Shown one piece after another: positions 23,337 through 34,168 of a stretch of DNA of 64,000 nt; the stretch's first letter is position 1; each line of letters starts with the position of its first letter. A program made the translations under genes and the position numbers. A model generated the notes under the pieces. It made no database searches and was not told the origin of the DNA. It was given only the letters and a program-made list of their open reading frames with translations. The stretch lies in contig QANU01002056.1 in the NCBI GenBank assembly GCA_003254905.1, positions 28,222 to 92,221 on the forward strand. The letters run 5' to 3'. Origin of the DNA: Nissolia schottii (lineage: Eukaryota > Streptophyta > Magnoliopsida > Fabales > Fabaceae).

Positions 23337-23788
23337 TTATGGTGCTCTTGGAGTGTGACGACCATTAGCCCCTGATGGCGGGTAGTCCTGCACTTCCAAT
23401 TCCATCCTCTCACTAATACTAATTCCCTCCTCATCCCCCTGCCATAACAAATATGCATTATATATTTATTTAGCAACTTAATTGGGAATCATATATAGTA
23501 GTGATCTTGATTAGGAGCATCGAAGTATATTGTACCTTAATATGGGTACTCTCCACAGCAATGTGATCAGTTTGGGAACCTTGCACAAGGCTTTCACTTC
23601 CTGCTTACATAAACATCTATATTATAAGAAGATGGAATTATTAGGAGAATTGCATAATTAAAATTGACACAATGTTGCAGTGAAATTTAATTACTTGTAA
23701 CTGGGACTGCTTTCAAGCATATAAGATTAGAAAGCGCCAGAATAATCACCAACACACGAAAGAGAGTGCCTCCTGCTGCTGCCATCAT
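23337..23788 (-). CDS. PSY-like sulfated-tyrosine peptide hormone precursor
   Basis: A small secreted precursor. Three exons, 23788-23695, 23600-23536 and 23438-23337, with GT-AG introns of 94 and 97 bp, join in frame to 86 aa. Residues 1-27 (MMAAAGGTLFRVLVIILALS onward) form a signal peptide. A variable acidic pro-region follows. The last 16 residues are DYPPSGANGRHTPRAP, directly before the stop. PSY1's mature peptide starts DY, with Ala-Asn at 7-8, His at 11, and Pro at 13 and 16. All these positions match here. PSY peptides are sulfated on the Tyr after Asp and hydroxylated on Pro, and act through PSKR-like LRR receptor kinases on growth versus stress. A second ATG directly follows the first. 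It could instead be another DY-type peptide family, but RGF and CIF endings do not fit. Confidence 0.82.
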
Positions 23789-23866
23789 TATAACTTGTTT
23801 ATTAATAGACTGTAACAAGCTCTAGGATGTGTGTGTTGCTTCACCGTATGCTATATCTAGTTCTCA

Positions 23867-23873
23867 ATTTATA
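23867..23873 (-). promoter_or_regulatory. TATA box of the PSY-like gene
   Basis: TATAAAT on the minus strand, about 80 bp before the first ATG. The distance fits a short 5' UTR and supports 23788 as the start. Confidence 0.55.
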
Positions 23874-25099
23874 CATGAGAGATTAAGTGTTTGTGCCAGC
23901 GCGTGTGGAAATTGCCAACTAAATGCCAAGGGTCAAAAAGGTGATAGCAACCCCATCTTTTCTAGGGAGAACAACATGTTTCCACTCTTTGAAAAAAGAT
24001 GACTTTTGTTCACTGTATAAAGCATTGGGGTAAGTGAGATATAAAAGATAACTTTGATGTTATATATTAACTTAAAAACTTTAAGATAATAAATTTATAA
24101 ATATTTTTATACTTTTCATTTGATCTAGAGTCTAAACTTTATTAATATAAGATAATTTAAATTCACATTCAAAATATAATAACTTTGTCACTTATCTTGA
24201 TTCTAGTTTTGTATGTGAAAACACAAAAATGGTTTGGTTAGACATAAATGAAATTTTTATATATTTTTAAGTCAATATGGAGTACACTATGAAAGTGGAA
24301 AGATGACACACAAATGTCGGTGTGGCAAATACTGAGCAGAGTACACTAATCGAAGTCAAACTCTAGTGGGAAATGCCATTAAACATTTAAGGACATCCTA
24401 TAGCTATAGCCTATATGTTAATGCTACATGTATACTATATGGTATAGAAATTGTCAAGAAATTACACATGCAAGAAACTTAATAAAAGGCAACAGCAATT
24501 AATATGCATTTGCGTTTCAACTACAGAGTACAACCAAATAAGGTATAAAGAAACCAGAAGGCAGAGGCGCCAAAGGCTTTAGTGATTCTCCATGTTCACA
24601 AAGGTTGATTTTTCTAATATTAAGTGCAAATTTTGCTTTGCTGACAGTGCCAGGTATTTTCTGGGACATTGTATGATTTCTACTAGTCTCTACTTATAGA
24701 GAAAAAATTAATTTCATGTTTATCTTGATGAATTATGATCTATTCAATAATAAAATAATTATTCATATAAAAGGTAGGATGGTCCATCCCAATTATCAAA
24801 AAATATGGGCGGGTTGGATTGAAGAAATATGGAAGAAAAAAAATTAAGTTGACCCAACTTAATCCAATCCGAATTGGTCTAACCCACTTTGGGGTGTGTC
24901 AGTCAGATGGTCGAGCACTCCTTTTAATATATTATAATAATATGATGTGCACTTATTTTTTTGCCCTTAATTACATGTGCATTTATTCAATAAATTTAAA
25001 TATCAATGAACCCTCTAATATGGAGGATATTAATATAAAAATAAACAAGCTCAAAATGTTACTGAATATAGGGGAGACTCATGACTACTAATTTTCTTA
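23874..25099. other. Intergenic DNA upstream of the PSY-like gene
   Basis: AT-rich with no supported gene. It should hold the promoter of the minus-strand peptide gene. A 90-codon open frame at 24819-25091 shows no domain. Confidence 0.45.
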
Positions 25100-25531
25100 T
25101 AAATTGTGAATTTTGATTTTGCACCCAAGTAAAATAAAAATTGTTTGAATCCTAGATAATTTTTGTTTTAGTCTTTAACTTTAAGTTAGACCATCAAAAG
25201 ATGATATGACGAACGAAAATTAGGTGAGTCCATTGCAATTTCGTCAAACCAAGTTTTAGTCGTGATCAAACATGGTCAAATCGAGTTTAAATTGTGGTCA
25301 AAACAATCCATGGTTCAAACCAATTTCGTCATGTTTGATCGATTTGATAATAGTTAAAATTTGGTTTGACCATATTTGACTAAATTAAAGTTGAGTCTAC
25401 CTAATTTTCGTTCTCCACATCATCTTTTAACAGTCCAACTTAACATTAGACACTAAAACAAAAAATAAATTTATTAAGAATTCAAACCAAAATTTTTTTA
25501 ATAGGGTGTAAAATTAAAATTCGTGATTTAT
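25100..25531. mobile_element. Fold-back element, 432 bp
   Basis: Inverted arms of about 130 bp. TTTTTGTTTTAGTCTTTAAC on the left matches TTTTTTGTTTTAGTGTCTAA on the minus strand of the right. GAACGAAAATTAGGT occurs in both arms, as do the end blocks GTGAATTTTGATTTTGCACC and ACGAATTTTAATTTTACACC. The centre carries further inverted GGTCAAA and CAAACATGGTCAAAT strings. No coding capacity. A related terminal stretch occurs just after INTS9 at about 43870-43930. Confidence 0.75.
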
Positions 25532-26291
25532 TAGGAGTAAAAGATTCTTTTAACCGTTTTATTTTTTTTAATAATAGTGAGATAAAAAATTGTTAGTTGT
25601 TGGTCTACCTCTGCCAAGTGCATGTATATTCTCATCAATTGCTGGTGGTGGGGGTCATCATATCAATTCAGCAACTAAGAAGAAAGCTCAAATGTTCTTA
25701 GCAGTACAAGCATCATGTATGTTGTAGCTAGTGGGAACAACAATTTTGTCCACTAATTCTGACTAAGTGGCAACTTTGCTCTCTGCTGCACACCACGAAA
25801 TCAAACACCAAGCCGCTAAGTAAAGAATGGAAGCTATTGCTAGTAATGATGAAGTAAATTTTATCTCTCTAAAATGGTAAAACATAAATGGGGTTATGAT
25901 ATCTTCCTAGTGTTTGTTTTTACAATAGCTTGATTTGATACAGCAGATTTTTCACATAAGGAAAATGAGAGAATAAAAATTGAATTAACTTTATGTTATG
26001 TATGTGACACATGATTGTCACGTGATCAAGTTAATTGTTATATCAGTAAATAATGATTCAAATGGACAGCAGAGACTAAAACCTAACAAAGAATTTATGA
26101 AGAATAGTTTCCAAATGAAAAATTTACGAAGGGTAAAACACAATTCAAAATTTATGAAGGATTAAAAACATAATTAATCATTTAAGTAATATATTAGTAT
26201 GGTTCACTATTATGTCTGATTAATAGTTAAATGTCATGTACTGTACAATAGTTAAGATTATGCTTACGTTCAACAAAAAATGGGGTGTTAC
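25532..26291. other. Intergenic, possible remains of a gypsy 3' LTR
   Basis: No gene is seen. On the minus strand the first bases below 26292 read TGTAACACCCCATTTTTTG, a gypsy LTR start. How far the LTR continues to the left is unclear. Confidence 0.35.
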
Positions 26292-26845
26292 ATTACCAGA
26301 ACTTAAAAAGAATTGTGCCTTCAAAATTCATTACATGTGAATAAGTTTGGAAACTCGTCTTTTATCTGGGCTCGAGCTCCCAAGTATGCTCCTCTAAATT
26401 ACCCTCGCCCCATGCAACTCGAACCAAGGGGATTGCCTTGTTCCTTGACTGCTTGACTTTGCGATCAACGATTTTCATCGGTGACAATTTGAATGTTAGG
26501 TCGTCTCTTAACTGAAATGTTTCTTATTCAAGCATATGACTGGGAGATGATTAGTATTTGCTTAACTGGGAGACAGGAATGACATTATGGAGATTTGATA
26601 GAGTGGGTGTTAGGGATATTCTGCAGGCAACTAGTTCTACTTAGTCCATGATTTGAAAAGGTCCAAGAAACGTTGACTCGACTTTTTGACTTTTAACACC
26701 CACCCTATACCTGTTGTAGGTGAGATCCTCAAGAATGCATGGTCTCCTTTTTCAAACTCCATGAGCTCATCTGTAGAACTCATTTGACGGCTTTGTGCGG
26801 TGAGTATCGTTTTCCTAATCTTCATGACTTTCTCAATGGTATCGC
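26292..26845 (-). pseudogene. Ty3/gypsy chromovirus integrase C-terminus and 3' LTR start
   Basis: Minus-strand remnant reads KIRKTILTAQSRQMSSTDEL, then EFEKGDHAFLRISPTTGIG (the conserved GDHVFLRVSP-type block of gypsy integrase). After a frame break comes KLSPMKIVDRKVKQSRNKAI and VRVAWGEGNLEEHTWELEPR, whose EEHTWE matches the chromodomain-like tail EEATWE. The stop is near 26360. About 65 bp further on, TGTAACACCCC marks a likely LTR start. All upstream pol is lost. Confidence 0.8.
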
Positions 26846-26890
26846 TACAAGAAAACTTGTGATTAGTAGTGGTTATGCTCAACCGCCGTT
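26845..26890 (+). mobile_element. CACTA-like terminal repeat, one end
   Basis: CTACAAGAAAACTTGTGATT followed by AGTAGTGGTTATG resembles the CACTACAAGAAAA terminus and subterminal AGTAGYGG repeats of plant CACTA elements. It starts exactly where the integrase reading frame stops being recognisable, as expected for an insertion. The first bases are CG instead of CA and the other end was not found. Confidence 0.35.
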
Positions 26891-29800
26891 AAAGCATTTA
26901 TTTTTTTTATAATTGCGACAATTTCCTGTAACTGCTGTGAAACGCCTGTGATTGTCGATGGTTCATGGATAAGATAATGACAGATAAGATAAGGGTTGAT
27001 ACGATAAAAATTGATAGGATGAGACTGATAAGGTTCATATTTTGGTATTTTCATAGGTTGAAATGACATTTATCTGCATTGTTTTATATGAATTTACTAA
27101 CCAATTTCTCCACTTTTGTGTAAATTTAGTATAGTTAAGAGAATGCCTATTTATTTTGTGAAATAATGCAATTCTTGTCAATTTTCCATATAGATCAGAG
27201 GCATGAATCAAAAGAACTACACAACAGGAATTAACGTTGACTTTGCCACGGATTTTGCGCTATGATGGAGATTGAATCTCAATTTGATGTCAATCTGAGA
27301 TCTGTAGCATAGTTATCGCGATTTTACTAACTGTTGTGCACACCAATCCGCTGAGCGACTGTATCAAACTGCTGAGTGAAACACCCTAGCTAACTGTTTA
27401 CCCGTACGCAATAAACAATGCTCACTAGGTTGTTTTCTACCTGGTCGGAATACCTTAGTCCATTGTTATCTTTCAAAAATAGTTGTTTAAGAAAATAGGG
27501 ACCCATTTTAAACTTTTCATTTTGCATTGAATAATTACTAAAATAGAGTCATGCGTCAGAAAGAACAATATAACAAGGCGTATAACAGTATGGTAATAAA
27601 GCATCCAATATACAGTCATTGGTCCATCATAGCAGTCACATAGTTGTATATACAATAAGTAAGATACACATAACATGTCCATACTCCAAAATACAGAACA
27701 TCAAAATACAAGGGGCTACTGGAATACTACTCAGTGTGCCCTTAGCAAAAATCCTGACATCTAGCTCTCTAAGTCCATCTCCTGTCATGGCCTCTCATGG
27801 CTCAGCTGGCGGCTCGTCAGCATCCTCAAAGTAGGAATCATCATCAGTACCTGAAGTCATAAGTCAGCGGGAATGAGAACGGTAGGTTCTCAGTGGAAAT
27901 AACTTTAGTTCCTGAGTCTCGTCTCATATTAGGTCGGACTTCAGGCCGCTCAGAGATTTTCTAAGTGAACATGCATACTAAGTATCCTACTGATTATTAT
28001 CTGGCCTAAGTTCTAAACGGTTTTATCTACGTTACCAGGTGATATGGGAACTACTCTTGCTTACTACGTTCTCGTGCTTATTAACATTTCGTGTACATAC
28101 ATATCCATCTCGAGCGTTCTCTTGACGGTAATGACATAACAGCAGAATCATACATTACAGATATTCATACATAACAGAATAAACATGCTTGATATCCATG
28201 CCTAACAGACTGAACATATGCATAACAGAATAAACCTGCTTTTGGAATATATGTTATTCCCACCATAGCATTGTCCTCTGTTGACCATACTATGAAGGAA
28301 TAACCTCGCACCTCCAGGTGGTCCTCTGTTGACCCCTGCGGTGGGCTTCCACCTGCCGTTTGCCCCCTCGGGACCCCTCGGCAGTGGGCAGATATTGTAC
28401 CCTCACCTTAGCTTGCCCCCTTTCGACAATGCATAGGCGTGGTAACCGCACACCTCTAGGTATGCCATATCGACACCACCTGTGGTGGGCTTCCACATTC
28501 AGGATGCTTCTTTGACCTTCTGAAGTGGGATCATGGTTTGGCTCTCGTGATCACGGCCTCAGAATTTTCAGCATGTGGCATTTAGCCTTTTCAGCATTTG
28601 GCATTTAGCCTTTTCAGCATTGTTCAACAGTATGTCAGCATTTCTTACTTTTCTGTACCTACAGCATGTTATGACTTGTTTCCTATGGTTCATTTCAGAA
28701 TCTTTGCTTATCTCATAGTTACTTCTAATCCTTTAAACTTGGCTTATCATGAATGCATGGAATGCTACACCTTATGTCACATACTATATGTAATTCACAT
28801 GTTCACATACTGCATATACTTCACATATTCACATACGGCATATACTTCATATATTTCAGTTATCAATCATAGTTATAGCGTTGAGTATCAGATTATGTGC
28901 CTCAAGAGGGGTTCCCCAAGACATTCTGGTCTCTGGCCGCTCAACGGAAACTACTGTCCGCTCAGCGGTCTGAGCTCCTCGCGTTCAGCGCTGAAAACAT
29001 TTCCGCTCAGCAGTAGGAGTCTTATCGCTCAGCGGTAAGAGTCCCATCGCTCAGCGGTCTGACAACTTTTCAAAATATCTCCACCGACTTTATCCTTTAA
29101 GAAAAATATCTTTTCGTCCTTATCCTTATCCACGGTGGACTTCAGACTGCTCAGCGGTAACCGCCTTCCGCTCAGCACTCTGGAGTTCACATTTGAAAAA
29201 CATCGATGCATTCCGCTCAGCGGCACCTGGACGCCGCTCAGCGGTCACTAGCAAAACTGAAAACAGAATGCATCGTTTTCTCCCATTTTCTTCCCCTTTC
29301 TCCCATGGCACCTTCTTGAGTTTTCACACATATTTCACGCATAATAATCCTATCTAATCCAGGTTTCAAGACCCTTCAGAATCATCTTCCTAAGCCCTAG
29401 CATCATTTCTAACATATATGATCACATAAGCAAAGAATCACATACGCATACATATAATCACATACAATCATCCACCATCAAAGAGGTGAAGAACTATAGT
29501 TACCCACTTCCTAAAGAGCTTGTTGATGATGGAGGAAGGATGAAATTAAGCCTTGCTTGCTTGCTTGAGTTCTTGCTAGAAAATAAACTCTTGAAATAGT
29601 TATGGAAGCTTAGGGTTATGGAAGCTTGAGGTCTTCTCACCAAGGGAAGAAGAAGGCCACAGCTTGTGCTACTCCTTGCTTTAATTATGTGCGTGAAATT
29701 AGAGGAATAAAATCAAGGCAAAGATGGATTTGAGTGGCAAGCTTTGATGGAGCTTTGGATGGAACAAATGGAAGAACTTTGGAACTTTGGTGTATGTGTG

Positions 29801-30244
29801 TGTCTTCGGGGAGTGAGGGCTAGCCGTGGGAGTTTAGTGGCCCTTGGCCATCTATGTGTTATTTTCTATGTGTGTTTTCGGTCGTGTTCGCTCATTAACT
29901 ATTTATGTACAGAAGTCCTAAAAATATTTCGGACATACCGTTGTGACCTACTAATTTTTCTTATTAATATTTAAATCTTTGTCGAGATATTCTCGAATTT
30001 ATTTTCATATTAATGTATTTTACAGACTCCTTTGAGTCGTGATTAAATTCTAATAATAACCTAATATCGACCCGAACGTCACCGGACGCCACGAGATCGC
30101 AAAATTATTATTCTTAACTAATATTACAAGAATTAAAATTAATACTTGAATTTTATTTTATTTTCTTTTATCTTTTCCTATTAATATATTCTTAATTATT
30201 TATTATGTGAAATTTTAGTAAAGGGAAAAACTCGGGCTGTTACA
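26891..30244 (-). repeat. Ty3/gypsy LTR-like region
   Basis: On the minus strand this region starts at 30244 with TGTAACAGCCCGAGTTTTTC, the start typical of plant chromovirus LTRs. No coding domain is found to about 27000. It contains imperfect duplicated blocks (GTCCTCTGTTGACC at 28270 and 28321; GTGGGCTTCCAC at 28343 and 28485). It also holds a dense cluster of CCGCTCAGCGG motifs at 28930-29245. The left boundary and whether this is one LTR or several joined repeats are unknown. Confidence 0.5.
28930..29245. repeat. Cluster of CCGCTCAGCGG palindromes
   Basis: At least ten exact or near copies of the palindromic undecamer CCGCTCAGCGG (for example at 28958, 29026, 29047, 29145, 29211 and 29234) occur within 310 bp, spaced 20-100 bp apart. 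Further copies occur at about 27352, 30246, 30313 and 30332. Confidence 0.85.
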
Positions 30245-31230
30245 CTGAGCGGCCTCTGAAATTGCTTAAGGCTGAAGAAACTTCACGTTGAAGCAATCCT
30301 TAAACCGCCTAGGCCGCTCAGCGACCCCTGCAATCCGCTTAGCGGCCTGAACTTGAAATTCTCTATAAAAGGACATGAGCATCACAGATTCATTTAGCTC
30401 ATTCACTTTTATCATTCATAACACAGAATACAGAGTTTAGAGCTTACCACTGGGAGGAGAATTGGAGAAGGAAGCCAAGAGAGGTCGAGGAGCACGGTGG
30501 CACTCACCATGGTGGCGTGAAAACGTGTCATGGTGAACGTCCGTTACCTTGTTCTTTGATTTCTTCTTGTAAGATGGATTTATAATCCTCTTGTTGTTGG
30601 GATTTTGACAAGTATTATGGTTTGATTGTATCCATTTAACTCTTTTATATATGAATCTATAATATTCCGCCATTTACATGATTTAATCTTGTGTTTAATG
30701 CTTGTTTCAGCTTAACTACCTAAAGCATGATTTGAAACTTGATTGTTTGTGAGTGAGAACTGCATTCATTCAGTGGGAACTAGATTAAATCATCTAATAG
30801 TCCTAATTGCTAGAGGTAGAGTTAGGGTTAATAGTCGTTTTAACACATGAAATTATAGATCGGTTTGTTTTGTTAGTTTGTGCAAGAGATTGCCAAAATA
30901 ACAAAAGGAACCGATTGATCTTTTCATGCTTGAAAGAGGTGAATAAGTTAAGAACTGATAGCGAGGAGTCAAAGGAATTGATAATTCATATGCTTTGAGT
31001 TAATGGATATATGAAAATTGTATTACGAGTTCATTCCCAACAAGCTTCCCTATCTGGTTTTCACTCGGTGTCATTTTACCTTTTGTTTGATTTATTTATG
31101 TCAAAACTCAAATTACAAATTCATCACTCTATTGTTTAATTAATGGAACTCAAGAATGACTTTATTCAACTCCCCATGGATATGATTATACCCGATTATA
31201 CTGCAATTGAATCCCTTAAAGATTTGAAAG
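30245..31230 (+). repeat. Second gypsy-type LTR or leader fragment
   Basis: Directly after the minus-strand LTR start lies a block with its own TATA-like CTATAAAAGG (30363) and a run through CTTCTTGTAAGATGG and GCTAGAGGTAGAGTTAGGGT. It ends near CTCCCCATGGATATG and CCCGATTATACTGCAATTG. These strings resemble the ends of Tat/Athila-type LTRs. It has no coding sequence and also carries the CCGCTCAGCGG motif. Confidence 0.4.
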
Positions 31231-32070
31231 CTGTAAAGTAAGATATATAAAATGAGGAGAGTGCAAAAAGCTTTCAACAGAGACCTAATTAAATTTTAAT
31301 ACAATATTTGAGATGACATAAAATAAAGATTAATATGATAAGTTAGTTTTTATTTTTTTACTATTATTATTCAATTATTTTTTATTCATTACATCCTTAT
31401 CAGATCTAATTTCACCTCATAAGCTAAATTAACTTATTCATCAAAATTATAATGGATAAAAAGTAAAATAAATACACTCGAGCTCTCACTCTCTCCACAT
31501 GCGCTCTCTGTTCACCTTTCCCCCTCTGTTCACCAACCTAGCCCCCAAATCCTTTCACATAACCACCGGTGGCCACCCACGGCCACAAGAAGACCACACC
31601 ACCCATCAAATTCACCCGTGCGCTTTAGCTTTGCAGCCATAGGATCGATCTTCTATTCCACATGAGGTTCTCCAGTCACTGGTGACGATGACGCGAGTCG
31701 TCGTCGTGAGCTCCAAAATCGAACGTGAACATCCTTTGGCCTTCACTCTCATGCTAGTTTGCTTTTTCTCCTTATCCTTTTAGGGTGCTACTATGAAGAC
31801 GATTAAGGTGAGTAGTAGTTGAGTTACACAGGAATCACATCACGGTGAAATTTGTCACCTGTGAATTGCAACTCCCACCCGTCCCATGTTGGTTCCGCGT
31901 AAGACCCTAAGCTCATCTTGTCCATCCCCAAACCCTAACATCCAAAATGGAGAATGCAAGTAGTAATCGTAATTAGTTGCTTCTTGTTGAAATTCTGTGA
32001 TGCGTTGATTGATTGGTGCAGGAATGAGATTTTTTTTACTATAATATCCCTGTTACCAAAATCCCACTTA
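31231..32070. other. Intergenic DNA with a GC-richer patch
   Basis: 31500-31950 is richer in C and looks like a plant 5' UTR or promoter region (CT-rich, with ATGACGCGAGTCGTCGTCGTG at about 31688). The open frame stops after about 32 codons and I cannot connect it to an exon. Possibly a gene relic or captured fragment. Confidence 0.35.
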
Positions 32071-32593
32071 TTTTGTACAACGTGGCAGGTGAGTCTTCAT
32101 GATAGGACTCGTCAAACCGTTTGGTGACTTAGGTTAAAACACGCCAGCTCGTTTGTCATTTTTTGACTTGCACACGCCAACACGTCTGGTGAATTGACGA
32201 CTTGATGTTAAACTAGCCAAGACAAGGTTAGGTTATAAAAAATGATCTTTAACTTATGAACCAAAACTGATTTTTTAGTTAATAAGCATTTTTCATAATT
32301 TTGTAGGTGTAAGAACGAATTTTTCATGATTTAATTGAGTTGGTGTTGCAACTGCATGAGGTGTTGGTAGATAATTGCATTGAGTTTGTTAAAGATCATT
32401 TTTTATAACATAACCTTGTCTAAAACCGTCAAACTGGTTGGCAATTTACCATTAAAAAGGCCAAACAGGTTGGTGAGTTCAACATAAATTTGCCAATACA
32501 TTTAACATTTTACTCACTAACTTGCCATAAGTGTTGGTTTGTTCATGTCAAAAACGTCAAACGAGTTGTACTCGTCTGTCACACTGTACGAAA
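32071..32593. mobile_element. Fold-back element, about 520 bp
   Basis: The strongest inverted blocks are at 32220-32253 and 32388-32421, which read GACAAGGTTAGGTTATAAAA and, on the minus strand, GACAAGGTTATGTTATAAAA. Both continue AATGATCTTTAAC with a single mismatch over 34 bases. Outer ends TTTTGTACAACGTGGCAG and TTTCGTACAGTGTGACAG also pair. No coding sequence. Confidence 0.7.
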
Positions 32594-34002
32594 CTGGAGT
32601 AGTCCTATAAAATGTCTTGTAAAGTAAAAATCTCCAAGAATGGCTACAAATCTAGCTCTTTTAATTTTTCTACTTTTTGCTATTTTGATCTACGAGGCAG
32701 TCGTGATTCTTCCTCGTGATTACTGGTCTCATTTCATGTTTTATATGATCATAATAAATTTTTCATTAGTAACTTATAAGCAGTTTAGAGATTTGAGGAT
32801 CATTTGAGCTTACACATCTCTATAAATATTGTATTGAAAAATATTAATTTATCACATTAGATTATATAATCCATCAATATGTCATCTTAACTCATGAAAT
32901 GATATCAAAATTAATTGAATTTAGTTGTAAAAATTATTAAAAATGAATAACTTAAATAACATAGGTACCGCATAAGGCGCGTGATAAACCACCTTGAATT
33001 AAACCCTTTCTTGTTGCTTAGAATCCTACTTATTCGGAGTTAATAGATGCATTTGTAATTAGTTAATTTAATGTGATTTTGTTGTCTCTTATATTTGTTG
33101 AAGGTGAAGGAGAGTAATGGTGTGGTGATGGAGGGGGAGGAACATCACGTTGAGATCACCATTGAGTCAAAGCACTTTGAGCATTCAAAAACTGCTCACT
33201 AGCGTGTCAATCAGGTGCTTATGACCTCCTAATTTCCTCTCTTCAGAAAGACTCTGATGAAAATTTCCTCTCTCACTAATTACCGATGCATCTTCTTTTT
33301 CCCGTCTCGAATCAAAAAAGAAATATTTGCTTTGCACTGCAGCTCTTATTTCTCCAGCACCATCAATTGCCGCCACAGCTTCTGTCTCGCAGCAGCCTTG
33401 TTCCTCACGTTGTGGTTGCAGCCTCCCTTGTTTACTGATTCGCATCACAACAGCAGCAACCACAAGGATTACACGCATTCACTCAGACTCAGTTAAGTGA
33501 GGCATTGGTAAGCACACGTTACCCTTTTCTATACCTTATTGCTGTTGTTCATTTGAGATTCGACCACCCCTTCTTTTCATGCATATGATTGAAGATGCAG
33601 AAAATAAAAAATGGCATGCCGCTTTTCTTACCTTTACTGAATCGGTATCAAATTATTATTCGTTCACATATAAGTCAATTGTAATCGTGTTGATTCAGGC
33701 AAGTTAGTATTCAACTTTGTCTGTAAAAAAAGTTGGTGTCTTGACCATTGATGATTGATAGTTACACGAGGAATGGTGAAATCAAAGGTGCCTTCTACCT
33801 GTTTGATGAATAGCCTATGACAAATGTTCATCATATCTTGTCTCTCATTATGTTTTCCCTTTCGTAAACTACGAAGAATGAACTCAGGATTCTATTACGA
33901 AAGTTCAACACAAAACAGGAGCTTCATATTCTTATTGGATCCCCAACCCCAACCCAAAAGCCTGATGATTTCTTGTGGTTAAGTGTGCCAAGTGTGAATC
34001 CT
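32594..34002. other. Intergenic; possible short exon-like stretch
   Basis: 33102-33203 reads as an open frame containing VMEGEEHHVEITIESKHFEH, flanked by a plausible GT after the stop region. No family is recognised. Other open frames at 33185-33496 on both strands overlap each other and lack domains. Confidence 0.3.
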
Positions 34003-34168
34003 GGGAATGAATCTTGTCATTTGTAATTTTCAATTGACAAGATAAGGTGTGATCTCTTGCCGTTAGTTTCTTTGTTTCATATGTCATGGGTCCCATCTCT
34101 TTAACTAATGGCGAGAGATCACACCTTATCTTGTCAATTGAAAAATAAAATTGAGAGGATACATTCCC
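34003..34168. mobile_element. Small hairpin MITE, near-perfect arms
   Basis: Arms 34027-34068 and 34104-34145 are inverted copies of about 42 bases with two mismatches. Both carry TTTTCAATTGACAAGATAAG followed by GTGTGATCTCT. Outer ends GGGAATG...CATTCCC close the element at 166 bp, with a 35-base loop. Transcription across it would give a long stem, so it may be a small-RNA source. Confidence 0.75.

Noticed and set aside
28598..29038. 146-codon plus-strand frame
   Set aside because: Lies in LTR-like sequence, ends inside the CCGCTCAGCGG array, and has no domain.
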